A DNA stretch of 64,000 nucleotides from Microbulbifer taiwanensis (GTDB lineage Bacteria; Pseudomonadota; Gammaproteobacteria; Pseudomonadales; Cellvibrionaceae): the NCBI RefSeq assembly GCF_014904815.1, contig NZ_JACZFR010000032.1, positions 83,966 through 147,965 on the forward strand, written 5' to 3'. A model generated the notes under the pieces. That model was not told where the DNA came from and searched no databases. It worked only from the letters and a program-made list of their open reading frames with translations. Of this stretch, positions 36,640 to 45,561 are shown in pieces (the first letter of the stretch is position 1; each line of letters begins with the position of its first letter). The translations under genes were made by a program, and so were the position numbers.

Positions 36640-36996
36640 ATGAAGAACATCGCTCCAAGTATCACAAGAAAGAGACTGTTAATTGAAGGGTATTATTCTA
36701 GGGAAATTGGCGAACACGAAGTTGAGGAATTTCTAACTTCCATTGCGAGTAAACTAAGCCTAAAATTCTATGGAAGTCCGATAGTTCATGTACCGGAAAG
36801 TCTAGGAAAGGAAGAGAATCAGGGATTTGACGCATTCTTACCACTGATCGATTCTGGAATTTCTATATATGTCTGGACAAAATCTCAGTTTTTCGCAATT
36901 GTTCTCTTTACATGTAAGAATTTTTCGTCAGAAACAGCAATAGAATTCACTAGAGAGTATATGTTAGCGTCGGAGATTGTTAGCAAAGATTTCTAG
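36640..36996 (+). CDS. Divergent SpeD/SpeH-like (AdoMet decarboxylase fold) protein
   Basis: A 118-residue protein. The segment DSGISIYVWTKSQFFAIVL, then FTCKNF, followed by a helix (ETAIEFTREYM) matches the pattern around the self-cleavage site of bacterial AdoMet decarboxylase (ESHISIHTWPE...VDxFTCG). The Ser that would become pyruvoyl is kept (DSG), but the usual His after it is Gly and later catalytic Cys/His positions are only partly kept. Length fits SpeD/SpeH. No spermidine synthase gene is nearby. It may be a decarboxylase of altered specificity or a non-catalytic relative. The call rests on motif resemblance only. Confidence 0.4.
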   Translation: MKNIAPSITRKRLLIEGYYSREIGEHEVEEFLTSIASKLSLKFYGSPIVHVPESLGKEENQGFDAFLPLIDSGISIYVWTKSQFFAIVLFTCKNFSSETAIEFTREYMLASEIVSKDF

Positions 36997-37397
36997 AACC
37001 GTTTGCACTAATTCCGGCAGTTCCTGCGCCCATGGAGATCACTAAACATGGATTTGGATTATACAGTGAGAATATTAATCTGGCATTTGTCCTCCAGGAC
37101 CTATGGATAACCTAAGCTGTATTCGGTGCGATTCTCTTGTTTCCTCTAGGCTTAAGAAAACCGAATTTAAAGCCGCACTTGATGCCTGGTCATTTATTCT
37201 ACGACCATGATAGAGCTTTTCCCGCTTTACATGAGCAGATATTAATCCAGGTTGTTTTGTATTTTAGGTGGGGACTCGCACCAGTTTTCCCTTCTTTTTG
37301 GTAGAAAACTTTCATCGCGAATTAGATTTTTCGTCAACATTTCTCTGATTTCTGGCGGGCTGATTAATATCAAGTCCCGTTAAAGCCAACCAGATTT
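36997..37397. other. Gene-free stretch (400 bp)
   Basis: Between the SpeD-like gene (plus) and the small lipoprotein gene (minus), which converge. No gene, strong hairpin or repeat seen. Confidence 0.5.
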
Positions 37398-37700
37398 TTA
37401 TCCTGGGCCCTGTCGAGAACTTCCCAGCCCCCCCTTTCGTACCTGACTCCTGAGAATTTCTGAAGATTTTTCGGACAATTTCTCTCGCTCCCGGTTCGTC
37501 ATACAGACTTTCCGGCCAACACGAGAACCAGTGACCTGATATAACTTGCAGTCCATTGTATCCTTTTCATCATCCACCGTGCTGGCTGTTTTATTCGTCT
37601 GACCCGGTGAAGCAAAGCCATTTTTTTCACCAGCCCCTGCTGCACAGCCAACTAACGCACTTACAGTGAAAAGATAAGCAAAAGCTACAGAAAATTTCAT
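37398..37700 (-). CDS. Small lipoprotein with CxxxTGSRxxxKVC motif
   Basis: A 100-residue protein with a lipoprotein signal peptide (MKFSVAFAYLFTVSALVGC, lipobox LVGC). The mature chain has a short Gly/Ser/Asp-rich linker, then DCKLYQVTGSRVGRKVCMT and a charged helix. The TGSR...K-V-C-x-T pattern between two Cys occurs in many small gammaproteobacterial envelope proteins of unknown function. The C-terminus is basic. Likely an outer-membrane-anchored periplasmic lipoprotein. No partner in the neighbourhood. Confidence 0.7.
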   Translation of the reverse strand: MKFSVAFAYLFTVSALVGCAAGAGEKNGFASPGQTNKTASTVDDEKDTMDCKLYQVTGSRVGRKVCMTNREREKLSEKSSEILRSQVRKGGLGSSRQGPG

Positions 37701-38243
37701 AGAACCACCACTACTTATAAACGGACTTTCGATCCGGTTAAATCAGCGCGACCTAAGGGAATTATCATGTCGAACTGATAATTAAATGGATCACGCAAAC
37801 TCCGATACACACAACAAGAGATGTGTCAGTACGCGAATAGACAGGATGACTAAATGACACACAGTTACCCTGTTTGGACTTGACACTAAAATGCCATCTT
37901 ATCGCATCAGACTCAAGTGCCTTTCAAGACACGGAGTGTCGGTTTCAGCCAAGTAAAGAGATATATTTTAAATGCAGCAAAGTAACTGAACTTAGATAAT
38001 TACCGTACTTGTTGCGGTCGATGAGACCGGACCACCTCAATAGTTACATTATTGTACCCACAGAGAAAATGCACTCTAAAAATATCAATACATTTTCAAT
38101 CATCATAGTATGCTTAGAAAATCTAAGCGCGATCAGCTGAATGATTGACGTAAAATTCCCCTGTAAGAGTTGGTGCAGTGTTTACTAGAGTTCGCTGTAT
38201 AAACCCTATGAATCCACTCACTTTCAGCTTTTTAAGTTTACAC
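37701..38243. other. Gene-free stretch (about 540 bp)
   Basis: Holds the promoter region of the lipoprotein gene. TTGACA occurs on the plus strand near 37877-37884, but no good -10 box follows at the right spacing. TGTGTCA and TGACACA form a loose inverted repeat around 37820-37865. Nothing else recognised. Confidence 0.4.
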
Positions 38244-38861
38244 TTAACATCCCAAACCCACCAAATTCTGAATTTTTTCCGACATTGATAAGCTCAAATC
38301 ATTCATTTTTATAGGAGGCAAAACACCTGTATCTCTTAGCCTATTGAGATCTATAAATTTTAAATTTAAACACGGTGTTTTCTGTTGAAACTCACATAAA
38401 TCTTCATTTGTTATAATCGGCATATAATTTGGAGAAAGCCCGCTAAGAATTTTTGACGGCAGTAACAGCCTCTCAGGAGAAGATAAATGGTTGCTCGACA
38501 TTTTTGCCAGTAGAAATTTAAAATTTGGCTTACCAAAAAAGGCTCCGGGAAACACCCACAGCCTAGATGATTTTAAGCAATCCTCGGTAACGCCGTCAAA
38601 AATAGCATCCGAATAAGGATCTGTAGACAACAATATTGAAATATGATGATCAGTATACACTTCCAGGAAATATCTGGTATATATCTGATTCAATGGGTCG
38701 CCTATATAGACGCCAAATATATTTTCTATGGATCGTGCAAATTTTAAGGCAAGCATTTTTTCCTTAAAATTTTCCAAGCTCCAAAAACTTTCTTTTTCAG
38801 AAATAGCTTGATCTATATCAGAGTTTCTTTCTTTTTTTTCAGCATCCATAATCGGTACCAT
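38244..38861 (-). CDS. Unknown 205-residue protein
   Basis: An open frame of 205 codons with ordinary protein composition: charged N-terminus (AEKKERNSDIDQAISEKES), then mixed helix/strand segments such as RYFLEVYTDHHISILLS, and a Leu/Ile-rich end. No signal peptide, membrane segment or motif known to me. Two ATGs fit (38861 and 38849), neither with a clear ribosome site. It lies 130 bases downstream of pilY1 on the same strand, so it could be the last gene of that transcript. I cannot assign a family. Confidence 0.5.
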   Translation of the reverse strand: MVPIMDAEKKERNSDIDQAISEKESFWSLENFKEKMLALKFARSIENIFGVYIGDPLNQIYTRYFLEVYTDHHISILLSTDPYSDAIFDGVTEDCLKSSRLWVFPGAFFGKPNFKFLLAKMSSNHLSSPERLLLPSKILSGLSPNYMPIITNEDLCEFQQKTPCLNLKFIDLNRLRDTGVLPPIKMNDLSLSMSEKIQNLVGLGC

Positions 38862-38990
38862 TTGAATTCTATCAAATTAATATCTGTTTATTAGAACCAG
38901 AGTCACTGTCTCATCCCTAAAATTCCTAACATGCCTTAACAATCCTTGTTATTGCAAGATCATTTACTTTCTGAAAATTCCAGATTCGGA

Positions 38991-41900
38991 TTAAAATGGT
39001 ACAAGCTCTTCCCATGCTAAGCGTCCTTCCCTTCCCGATTTCCCCAAGTTGACATCTCGAGAAACTACCTCTCCCGAACTGGTCGGTATATATTGCTTCT
39101 TTCCATCTAGGAAATCTGATTTGTTTGGTATGCTGCCATCAATATACTGCCCTACAGCTCCCAGGTCATTGTCATCTATGTTGCCGTCACCGTTGGAGTC
39201 AAAAACTGCAAATTTCTGAGGAGCTAGTCCGGTTCTCACATCCACAGACATGAGCCAACCATGGCCACCCGCTGAACAAGCTTCAGCAGAAGGAATTAAT
39301 GTGTTAAAGAATAGGACATCGCGAAGAAGAATGGCGCGATTTACCACCCGCTCTCCGGCAACATCGCCAGTAGGATAGCTCCCCTGATTCAGTTGAATGT
39401 ACCATCCGTATTCGCTGCTCCAATCGATTTCGTCGCCGATCAATGTCCGCTGGGTTGCCGCTGTGCCTAGCGCTTGGGGGACATCGCTCGCGGTTATACT
39501 GCGGGCCTCTAGATTATTCTTTTTTAAGCCATAGTATCCATTGTCAGACACAGCATAAAAGCCACCCGCTGTATTCGTTTCTGTATCCGCGGCGGTAAGG
39601 TATTGTCCTGTCCCGAATGTAACCAGTAGATTGGGCGCGCTTCCAGTGGGATTTGCAGTGTTACGTAGGACTAACGGGGCGGCGGTTATGGGTTCAGCTT
39701 CCCCGACTGAAACAAGTGGAACTGGAGCTCCCAGGGGATCCGACGCGACATTCCAACTGCCAACCGTCGAAACGTCGAACAACCAAAGGTTGCCCTTCAG
39801 ATCTCCGGCATATATCCTATCAACAACTCCATCATTATTAATATCAACGATCGCCGGCGTAGACATGCCATTTCGAACCTCCGAATCCGCGGTCCCGGTG
39901 GAAAGGTAGGTATAGCTTTTTCCAGCTCCGCCATCTCCGTCTAAGTAAACAATGAATATGCCAGCATCCCCGGTCTCACTATTAAAACCGTTACCGAAAA
40001 TTGCCGCCCATTCCCCATTGGACATCATTGCAATTTGCGGGCGGCTATAGCTGTAGCCCATATTCCTGTCTTTCGTGCTGTTGAACTCCCACAGAACCAA
40101 ATTTGAGGCATTGGTTTCCCTGAAACTCTCCGGTTCAGTGACATCAAGAGCAAAAAAACCCTTGCCGCCACCACCAAGACCGCCAACCAGCACTGTTTTC
40201 CAACTCCCGTTGATATATACATCTGAAACAGTCGGAGTTCCATCTACATAGTATTTATGGTTGTACTCTTGCGATGAGAGGGCATGTAAACCATACTCTT
40301 GATCTGTACTCAGTACCGCCGAAGGCAAGTAAGCGATTAATTCCCTACCCGCATCGGAGCTGCTTGTTCGTGCGTTAAAGCCGTGTAGGAATCCATCGTT
40401 CGCGCCAATGTATACCACCGGAGTACGGCCGCTTTTTTGCGCCTTAAATTTGGAATAGCTGTCGGCTCCAGTAGGGAAAGGCACTCGGTCTGGCCAGCTA
40501 TTACTTGGTGCACCGACATATACTGGACTGGAGTTAACGATATCGCCAAGGCGACTATCACGCTTACGATAAGTATCGCTCGCGGTGCCCTCCTTACTAC
40601 GATCCCCTCGCAAGTACTCTAGCCGTTCTGTGGCTCGGCTATCGACCACCGGTGATCCACTCGAAGTATTGACGCTCAGATCCTGAGCATGAGCGCTCAA
40701 AGATTCTGAAAGACCGACGCCCAAAGACGTAAATGCAACGCCGCCTGTGCCCTCTCGATAGGTGAGCATCACCCGATTGTCTGGATTTCCGCTATCCAGC
40801 AATACACTGGCTTCCCACGCCGGAGCACTAGAAATTTCGCCACTATCATCTAGCTCCAGCGCAGAAAGCTCTCCACTCCAGTTCGAACTGTTAAATTTCG
40901 CCTTAAAAACGACGGATCCAGCGTCCAGCGACGAAGAATTGAAAGCTAGAGCACTAGAGCTTCCGACGATCTCATGGACACTATTGGAAATCCTATTGAA
41001 AACTCCTGTTAGATCACTGGCATCCTGGGCCTCATAGAGACCTCCACCACCCAGGGCGCCGGCATTGATCATAAGTGGAGTTTGCGACAGCCCTGGTTCC
41101 GCAAAACCAATCATGAAGCTGGTTATATTGTGCTTAACTGGCGTTCCATCTGGTTTCCGCAGATCCGGGCGTAAGTCAATGTCGAAGAGTGCCTTAACAA
41201 CATCATCCATTTCATGTATTTTTTCCCCCCTGTCTGAGCTGTAACCTTGATTTTCATCCGTACACCCCGCAGGGTTTCCACTACAAGCAAAGTCGTAACC
41301 TTTAAGGTGACTGCTGATTTCGTCATCACGATAGCTGGGTTCACCATCTGTCAAGGCCACCATAAAGTTCTTTTGGCAATGATATTGGATAGCACCGCCG
41401 TTGATGGTGTTATCGGGTTTCTTCACTTTCGGACTGACCTCATCCCAGTCCGGTTCGTTATCAAAAATTTCTCGACCAGGAGCCGAAACTGTACTCCCGT
41501 CCTCGTCGATATAACTGAGGTGTTGATCTTCATAGCCGGATATAAAGTAGCGCGCTACTCCGGCAAAAGTTTCAGCAAGAGGGGTGGAGCTGCTGGTATC
41601 CACTGCGTCCACTCGCTCGTGCAGCAGATTCCGGTTTTCCGGAGTGAGCTCTGACACACCAAACATTGCTCGACCCCCATCTTTCTTTCCGTCAAACTGC
41701 ATTAAGCCAACGCGCGTCCCAGATAAATTAGATATTAGTTCGTGAAGCACCTCTTTCATTATGTCTACTCGACGAACTCCCACTTTGGATCTTCGAACAC
41801 TGCCATTCTCATTCAAAAATTTTGCCGATCTATAATCATCGGAACTGTCTCTATGAGAGAAAAACCAGTTCAAAAAATGCCCACTAACATTTTTTGATCT

Positions 41901-42389
41901 GTACTTTTTGTCATTTCCCGTCTCAAAATAGAATCCGTTATCGCGATCGGCGTATAGCCATGCCTCATCATAGTAAACAGCGTCGTCAAAACAGTTGTTT
42001 TTCGTATCCCAGCTCCTCCAGATACCGTCTCCGATGGTAAACTCAACGGTCCCTGCAGCGCTTTCTGATAACGTTACCCGGAACCTAACCTCTGATTTTT
42101 CGAAATCACCGGGATCCTGAGGTTCCTCGTATTTGTATCCAATTGGATTCTCGCAGCTAGCGTAGACTTCATTTTTGTCGTAACCGAGCGGTCCAGGAAC
42201 AACGTTCTCCATTGACCCTGATGAATCCATCACCAGCATAATATTTGGCTGGGCCGAGCTCCTAGCATACAATGGCACGTTAGATAGCTCCCCTGGAGCA
42301 GCGGCAGCGCAAGTGGACCAGGTAAGTATAAATTTAGCACTGTACTTACTTGCCAAGAGAGTTGTTCTCACGAGCTTATTAATATTCAC
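38991..42389 (-). CDS. pilY1: PilY1-like type IV pilus tip adhesin
   Basis: A 1132-residue PilY1-family protein. The N-terminal signal region is followed by a von Willebrand A-like domain with the MIDAS motif DSSGS in IMLVMDSSGSM (near residue 55) and DGEPS later. The C-terminal half is a PilY1 beta-propeller (VYIGANDGFLHGFNA, VGGLGGGGKGFFALDV, NGFNSETGD). Ca-type loops occur at DINNDGVVDRIYAGD and DSNGDGNIDDND. The family sits at the pilus tip, supports pilus biogenesis, adhesion and surface sensing. Start is GTG 42389 with GAGG eight bases ahead, 11 bases after the pilX stop, so the two are co-transcribed. The usual companions fimT, pilV, pilW and pilE are absent here. Confidence 0.9.
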   Translation of the reverse strand: MNINKLVRTTLLASKYSAKFILTWSTCAAAAPGELSNVPLYARSSAQPNIMLVMDSSGSMENVVPGPLGYDKNEVYASCENPIGYKYEEPQDPGDFEKSEVRFRVTLSESAAGTVEFTIGDGIWRSWDTKNNCFDDAVYYDEAWLYADRDNGFYFETGNDKKYRSKNVSGHFLNWFFSHRDSSDDYRSAKFLNENGSVRRSKVGVRRVDIMKEVLHELISNLSGTRVGLMQFDGKKDGGRAMFGVSELTPENRNLLHERVDAVDTSSSTPLAETFAGVARYFISGYEDQHLSYIDEDGSTVSAPGREIFDNEPDWDEVSPKVKKPDNTINGGAIQYHCQKNFMVALTDGEPSYRDDEISSHLKGYDFACSGNPAGCTDENQGYSSDRGEKIHEMDDVVKALFDIDLRPDLRKPDGTPVKHNITSFMIGFAEPGLSQTPLMINAGALGGGGLYEAQDASDLTGVFNRISNSVHEIVGSSSALAFNSSSLDAGSVVFKAKFNSSNWSGELSALELDDSGEISSAPAWEASVLLDSGNPDNRVMLTYREGTGGVAFTSLGVGLSESLSAHAQDLSVNTSSGSPVVDSRATERLEYLRGDRSKEGTASDTYRKRDSRLGDIVNSSPVYVGAPSNSWPDRVPFPTGADSYSKFKAQKSGRTPVVYIGANDGFLHGFNARTSSSDAGRELIAYLPSAVLSTDQEYGLHALSSQEYNHKYYVDGTPTVSDVYINGSWKTVLVGGLGGGGKGFFALDVTEPESFRETNASNLVLWEFNSTKDRNMGYSYSRPQIAMMSNGEWAAIFGNGFNSETGDAGIFIVYLDGDGGAGKSYTYLSTGTADSEVRNGMSTPAIVDINNDGVVDRIYAGDLKGNLWLFDVSTVGSWNVASDPLGAPVPLVSVGEAEPITAAPLVLRNTANPTGSAPNLLVTFGTGQYLTAADTETNTAGGFYAVSDNGYYGLKKNNLEARSITASDVPQALGTAATQRTLIGDEIDWSSEYGWYIQLNQGSYPTGDVAGERVVNRAILLRDVLFFNTLIPSAEACSAGGHGWLMSVDVRTGLAPQKFAVFDSNGDGNIDDNDLGAVGQYIDGSIPNKSDFLDGKKQYIPTSSGEVVSRDVNLGKSGREGRLAWEELVPF

Positions 42390-42400
42390 CCTTTTTTCCT

Positions 42401-42946
42401 CTAAAATGCTTTTCCGTAGAGTGTTGTCAATATCCTCTCTGTACCCGCTGGACCGGTTCCACGTGTGACGACTTTAAAAACCTGGATATCCTCGGAGTTT
42501 AACTTTGTTACTCCGGCACTAATGTCCACATCAGACGCATTGGACTTGTCCGACGTTGAACCTGCCAGCTCGATATAGATGCGTCCGGTCATAGTTTTCC
42601 CTTCACTGCGACCCATCGCAACGGGCCACTCGACCGAGTTTTTATCTGTCCAGGTATCTAAAGAAGATAGATCGTTCGGACCGCTTCCGATGGAATGAAG
42701 CCAATTGGTAGAGCCAAAACTATTAGTATCTTGAAGACTTTCTATGTACTGCTCTCCTTTCCTGGCCATGGATTCGGCTACTTCCAGAGCATATTTTGAA
42801 TCCCGGGAAGCAGATACCATTCTCTCTCCGAGTAGTACACCGCGAGCACTGGAGACCGCAATCAAACTCAAAACTAGTAAAAGTATCAGGCTAACAACCA
42901 GAACTGCACCCTGTTGCGTTGCAGCAGATTTTATTGAATGACTCAT
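42401..42946 (-). CDS. pilX: PilX-type minor pilin
   Basis: A 181-residue PilX-like minor pilin. The N-terminal QQGAVLVVSLILLLVLSLIA is the PilX_N helix, with a prepilin-peptidase-like Gly before the hydrophobic stretch. It is followed by SSARGVLLGERMVSASRDS and an Ala/Glu-rich helix (ALEVAESMARKGEQYI), then a beta-rich pseudopilin head. Minor pilins PilV-PilW-PilX and PilY1 prime pilus assembly. Here only PilX and PilY1 are encoded, with pilX first and an 11-base gap. No pilW/pilV remnant is seen upstream on this strand. Confidence 0.87.
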   Translation of the reverse strand: MSHSIKSAATQQGAVLVVSLILLLVLSLIAVSSARGVLLGERMVSASRDSKYALEVAESMARKGEQYIESLQDTNSFGSTNWLHSIGSGPNDLSSLDTWTDKNSVEWPVAMGRSEGKTMTGRIYIELAGSTSDKSNASDVDISAGVTKLNSEDIQVFKVVTRGTGPAGTERILTTLYGKAF

Positions 42947-43300
42947 AAATCTATTACCTTTATTGTGTTTGTACGGGGATTTCTAGACTGTCCGCTGCCG
43001 CAGAGTCCAGCAATGGATGACTCTCCTTTTTGAAACAATACCGCGTTACTGTCGTTTGCAGTAGATAACAGGTTTATAACATCTTAGAATCATTAATTTG
43101 ATACCGATAAGACATCGCCCTCTGTTACGCACCCGTTACCCCTTCGTGTATGGCTCTCCCGTAGAAAATCTGAATCTCAGTGATACTGTCAGAAGTATCT
43201 TTAGTAGAGCTTCTAATCTCTCGGCTACAAATAGAGATTAAGTTATGGAACTTTTCGAAAGTAGCGGGGGTGTATTCCTGCTTGTGGCATAGCTGCTTTG

Positions 43301-43345
43301 CTTTCTTTTCCTTTCTTTTCCTTTCTTTTCTTCTCTTTTCTTTTC
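43301..43345. repeat. Homopyrimidine 10-base tandem repeat
   Basis: Three exact copies of CTTTCTTTTC at 43301-43330, followed by an imperfect pyrimidine run to 43345. The tract is entirely C/T on this strand, has mirror symmetry and lies in the promoter-side region between pilX and the GGDEF gene. It may form unusual DNA structure or vary in length. Confidence 0.8.
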
Positions 43346-43995
43346 AAAGATATCTGCTAATAATATCTTTACTAGAATCTGATCTTAATTTCCGGATCTG
43401 TGTCGAAAAGACTGCTTGTACACAATCGTTGGAGCAGTCTCTTGCTTCTGTTCTGGTCATCAAGCCTTCGTTACGATAATTTTAGATCAGCACCACCTCT
43501 TCGGATCCAATGGAGCAACTCTAGCTTCTACAAAGAGAATGCTATACACCCAAATATTTAGCTTCTTAGTTTTAATGCCCCACTCTTTTCCAAGCGCGAA
43601 CAAATATGTCTGCTATTCTTTTTTTTATCGAGGCCGAATCTGACACAAACGAGACAAGAGTGACAAATTTCATATGACCTCTACAAATTTTTTAGCTCAA
43701 TATTTCACATAGATCCAGAAACATAGAAAAATTTCCTAAAACGTTTTACTTGCCCTCCAGGGAATCTGGCAGTGTACATGTAGTAGAGAACCCCAGAGTT
43801 GAAGCAAGGAAAATATGATCGGAAGCTGAAATAGTTAAATCCCTGCGTACTAACTAGATGGCGCACTGGAGTAGAGCCTAGTAGCGATAATCGCTCTGTA
43901 TAGCCTCGAGTAAACTCGCTGTTTCTAGTAACAGCTAAGAAAAATGGCCTGACTGTCCCACTCATGGCCCAGATGACAGAGAAATTCTAAGAAAA

Positions 43996-44064
43996 CTGTG
44001 AGAGAGTGAGCGGACGCTCTCACAGGGTGTGCAAGTGCCGCGCACTTCCAAATATGGAAGTGCG
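43996..44064. other. Two adjacent strong hairpins in gene-free DNA
   Basis: First: CTGTGAGAG (43996-44004) pairs with CTCTCACAG (44017-44025), 9 bp. Second: CGCACTTCCA (44041-44050) pairs with TGGAAGTGCG (44055-44064), a perfect 10-bp stem with an AATA loop. Between them AAGTGC (44033-44038) can also pair with the GCACTT of the second stem, so alternative folds are possible. No T-run follows on either strand. Could be a small structured RNA, a leader region or a double-stranded protein site. Confidence 0.45.
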
Positions 44065-44294
44065 ACGGCAACCTAAACTTTCGGAGCTCCAGAAAATGCC
44101 TGATAACCATAGGTGGCTCTCATTTATCGTAATTCTATTTTATTCCATACCAGCCGATCAGAGACTTTCTTAATAGGGTATTAAGTTAGCAACTATAAAT
44201 TAGCACCTGAAAGTCAGTTTCTAGAATACAAGTGAAAACAATTGGAGTCTTTAATCGATAGAATTGACTGGCAAAGAACTCTAAAAGGAATAAA

Positions 44295-45323
44295 ATGAAC
44301 TTCGGAAGAACGCCTGAAGAAATTGAGAATGAGCGAAAAAGGCTTCTTATACACGCATTTTCTGGTTTGGGGAGTATATTTCTGTTTGTCTTTGGATCGC
44401 TCTCTATCCTGGATGGTCGGCCATTCCTAGGGAGCGTGCTCTTCGGTTGTTTCGGTGCTGTAATTGTCTTGTCTATAGTTGCTAGAAAAATAAATAATGT
44501 GCAACCTGTAAGCCTTTTCTTGGCTCTATTATTATTCCTTTTATCTTCATTTTTACTGCTACGTGGCGGAGCCTCGGGCACCGGAGTTTACTGGTCCTAT
44601 TCGGTGTCGATGCTTATGGTTCTGGTTGTCGGTCCTAAGACCGGTGGAATATACATGGGTCTATATATAATAATAAACTCTATTTTTATTTTTGGAAATT
44701 TTTCGTTTACCTACCAGTACTCCGGTTTGGAATCTAGCAGAATAATAGCTACATCAATTACGCTCTATGTTTTGATTTTAGCTAGCGAATGGATTCGTAT
44801 AGGCTCCTATAGTGCAATCTCAAGGACATCAGAAAGCCATCGAAACATGGCAAGCACTGATTCGTTAACAGGATTGCTGAATCGACATGGAGTAAAAGAA
44901 GCACTTGAAGCAAAGAAGATTTTACAGCCTGCGGTTTTGATTTTATTAGATATTGATAACTTTAAGAAAATTAATGATTCCTATGGACATGACTTTGGAG
45001 ATTCAGTACTAGTTAAGTTGTCAGAGATCATAATGAGTCATACAAAAGGTGGCGATATCATTGCTCGATGGGGGGGGGAAGAGTACCTGCTGATTCTTTT
45101 TGACACAGAGCTAGATCCGTCAAAAGTCCTTGTAAGTAAAATCAAGAACGATTTTAAAAATTATCCGTTCGAATGGGAAGGGGCGTCGATTTCCGTGACT
45201 TTTAGTGGTGGAATATCTACCCTTAATAGCAACTCAAGCTTTACGCAATCAATTACGCTTGCAGACAAAAAACTCTACAGCGCAAAAGATTCGGGAAGAG
45301 ACAGAATCGTAGCTTACTTGTAA
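44295..45323 (+). CDS. Membrane GGDEF diguanylate cyclase
   Basis: A 342-residue inner-membrane protein. About five hydrophobic segments fill residues ~20-175, with no periplasmic sensor domain of size. A GGDEF domain follows: DSLTGLLNRHG near 190, LDIDNFKKINDSYGHDFGD near 215, active-site GGEEY at 260-264 (Tyr instead of Phe, Glu at position 3 as in many active enzymes) and DKKLYSAKDSGR at the end. The RxxD inhibitory site is not kept (KGGD lies at that place), so product inhibition may be absent. It would make cyclic di-GMP, relevant to the adjacent pilus-tip genes (inference). The codons for WGGE contain nine consecutive G bases. Ribosome site AAGGA. Confidence 0.87.
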   Translation: MNFGRTPEEIENERKRLLIHAFSGLGSIFLFVFGSLSILDGRPFLGSVLFGCFGAVIVLSIVARKINNVQPVSLFLALLLFLLSSFLLLRGGASGTGVYWSYSVSMLMVLVVGPKTGGIYMGLYIIINSIFIFGNFSFTYQYSGLESSRIIATSITLYVLILASEWIRIGSYSAISRTSESHRNMASTDSLTGLLNRHGVKEALEAKKILQPAVLILLDIDNFKKINDSYGHDFGDSVLVKLSEIIMSHTKGGDIIARWGGEEYLLILFDTELDPSKVLVSKIKNDFKNYPFEWEGASISVTFSGGISTLNSNSSFTQSITLADKKLYSAKDSGRDRIVAYL

Positions 45324-45391
45324 GGAACTTATCTTACCAATCTGAAAAAACGAAAGCACTTTGGTGGCACTCATTTAGTATCTCTATTGTA

Positions 45392-45420
45392 TATCTCATA
45401 AAAAAAGAGAGATAATTTTT
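45392..45420 (+). terminator. Possible weak terminator after GGDEF gene
   Basis: TATCTC (45392-45397) pairs with GAGATA (45409-45414), followed by AATTTTT. The stem is only six mostly A-T pairs, so strength is doubtful, but place and T-run fit an intrinsic terminator 70 bases past the stop. Confidence 0.35.
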
Positions 45421-45561
45421 GATTATACTGAACTTGTTACTTTCAGAACAAACCCGTATCTTTTTATATATTCACTTAGTGTTACTCAAACTGCTGATCT
45501 AGGAAATTTGTCTACGACTACATTACAATGCCACTCAGTCAGTTACGGGTCTTCCAAAGTT

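Larger units (their letters stand above)
42947..44294. other. Gene-free stretch (about 1.35 kb) between pilX and GGDEF genes
   Basis: Large divergent intergenic region. It holds a homopyrimidine repeat (43301-43345) and a pair of hairpins (43996-44064). Frames such as 43180-43479 on the plus strand read through the pyrimidine tract and are biased Leu/Phe/Ser translations, not genes. No pilW, pilV or insertion-sequence remnant recognised. Confidence 0.5.

Noticed and set aside
37870..37915. TTGACA-like promoter box
   Set aside because: No -10 box at 16-18 bases and no gene downstream on that strand.
43180..43643. Plus-strand frames through the pyrimidine repeat
   Set aside because: Leu/Phe/Ser-biased translation of low-complexity DNA.
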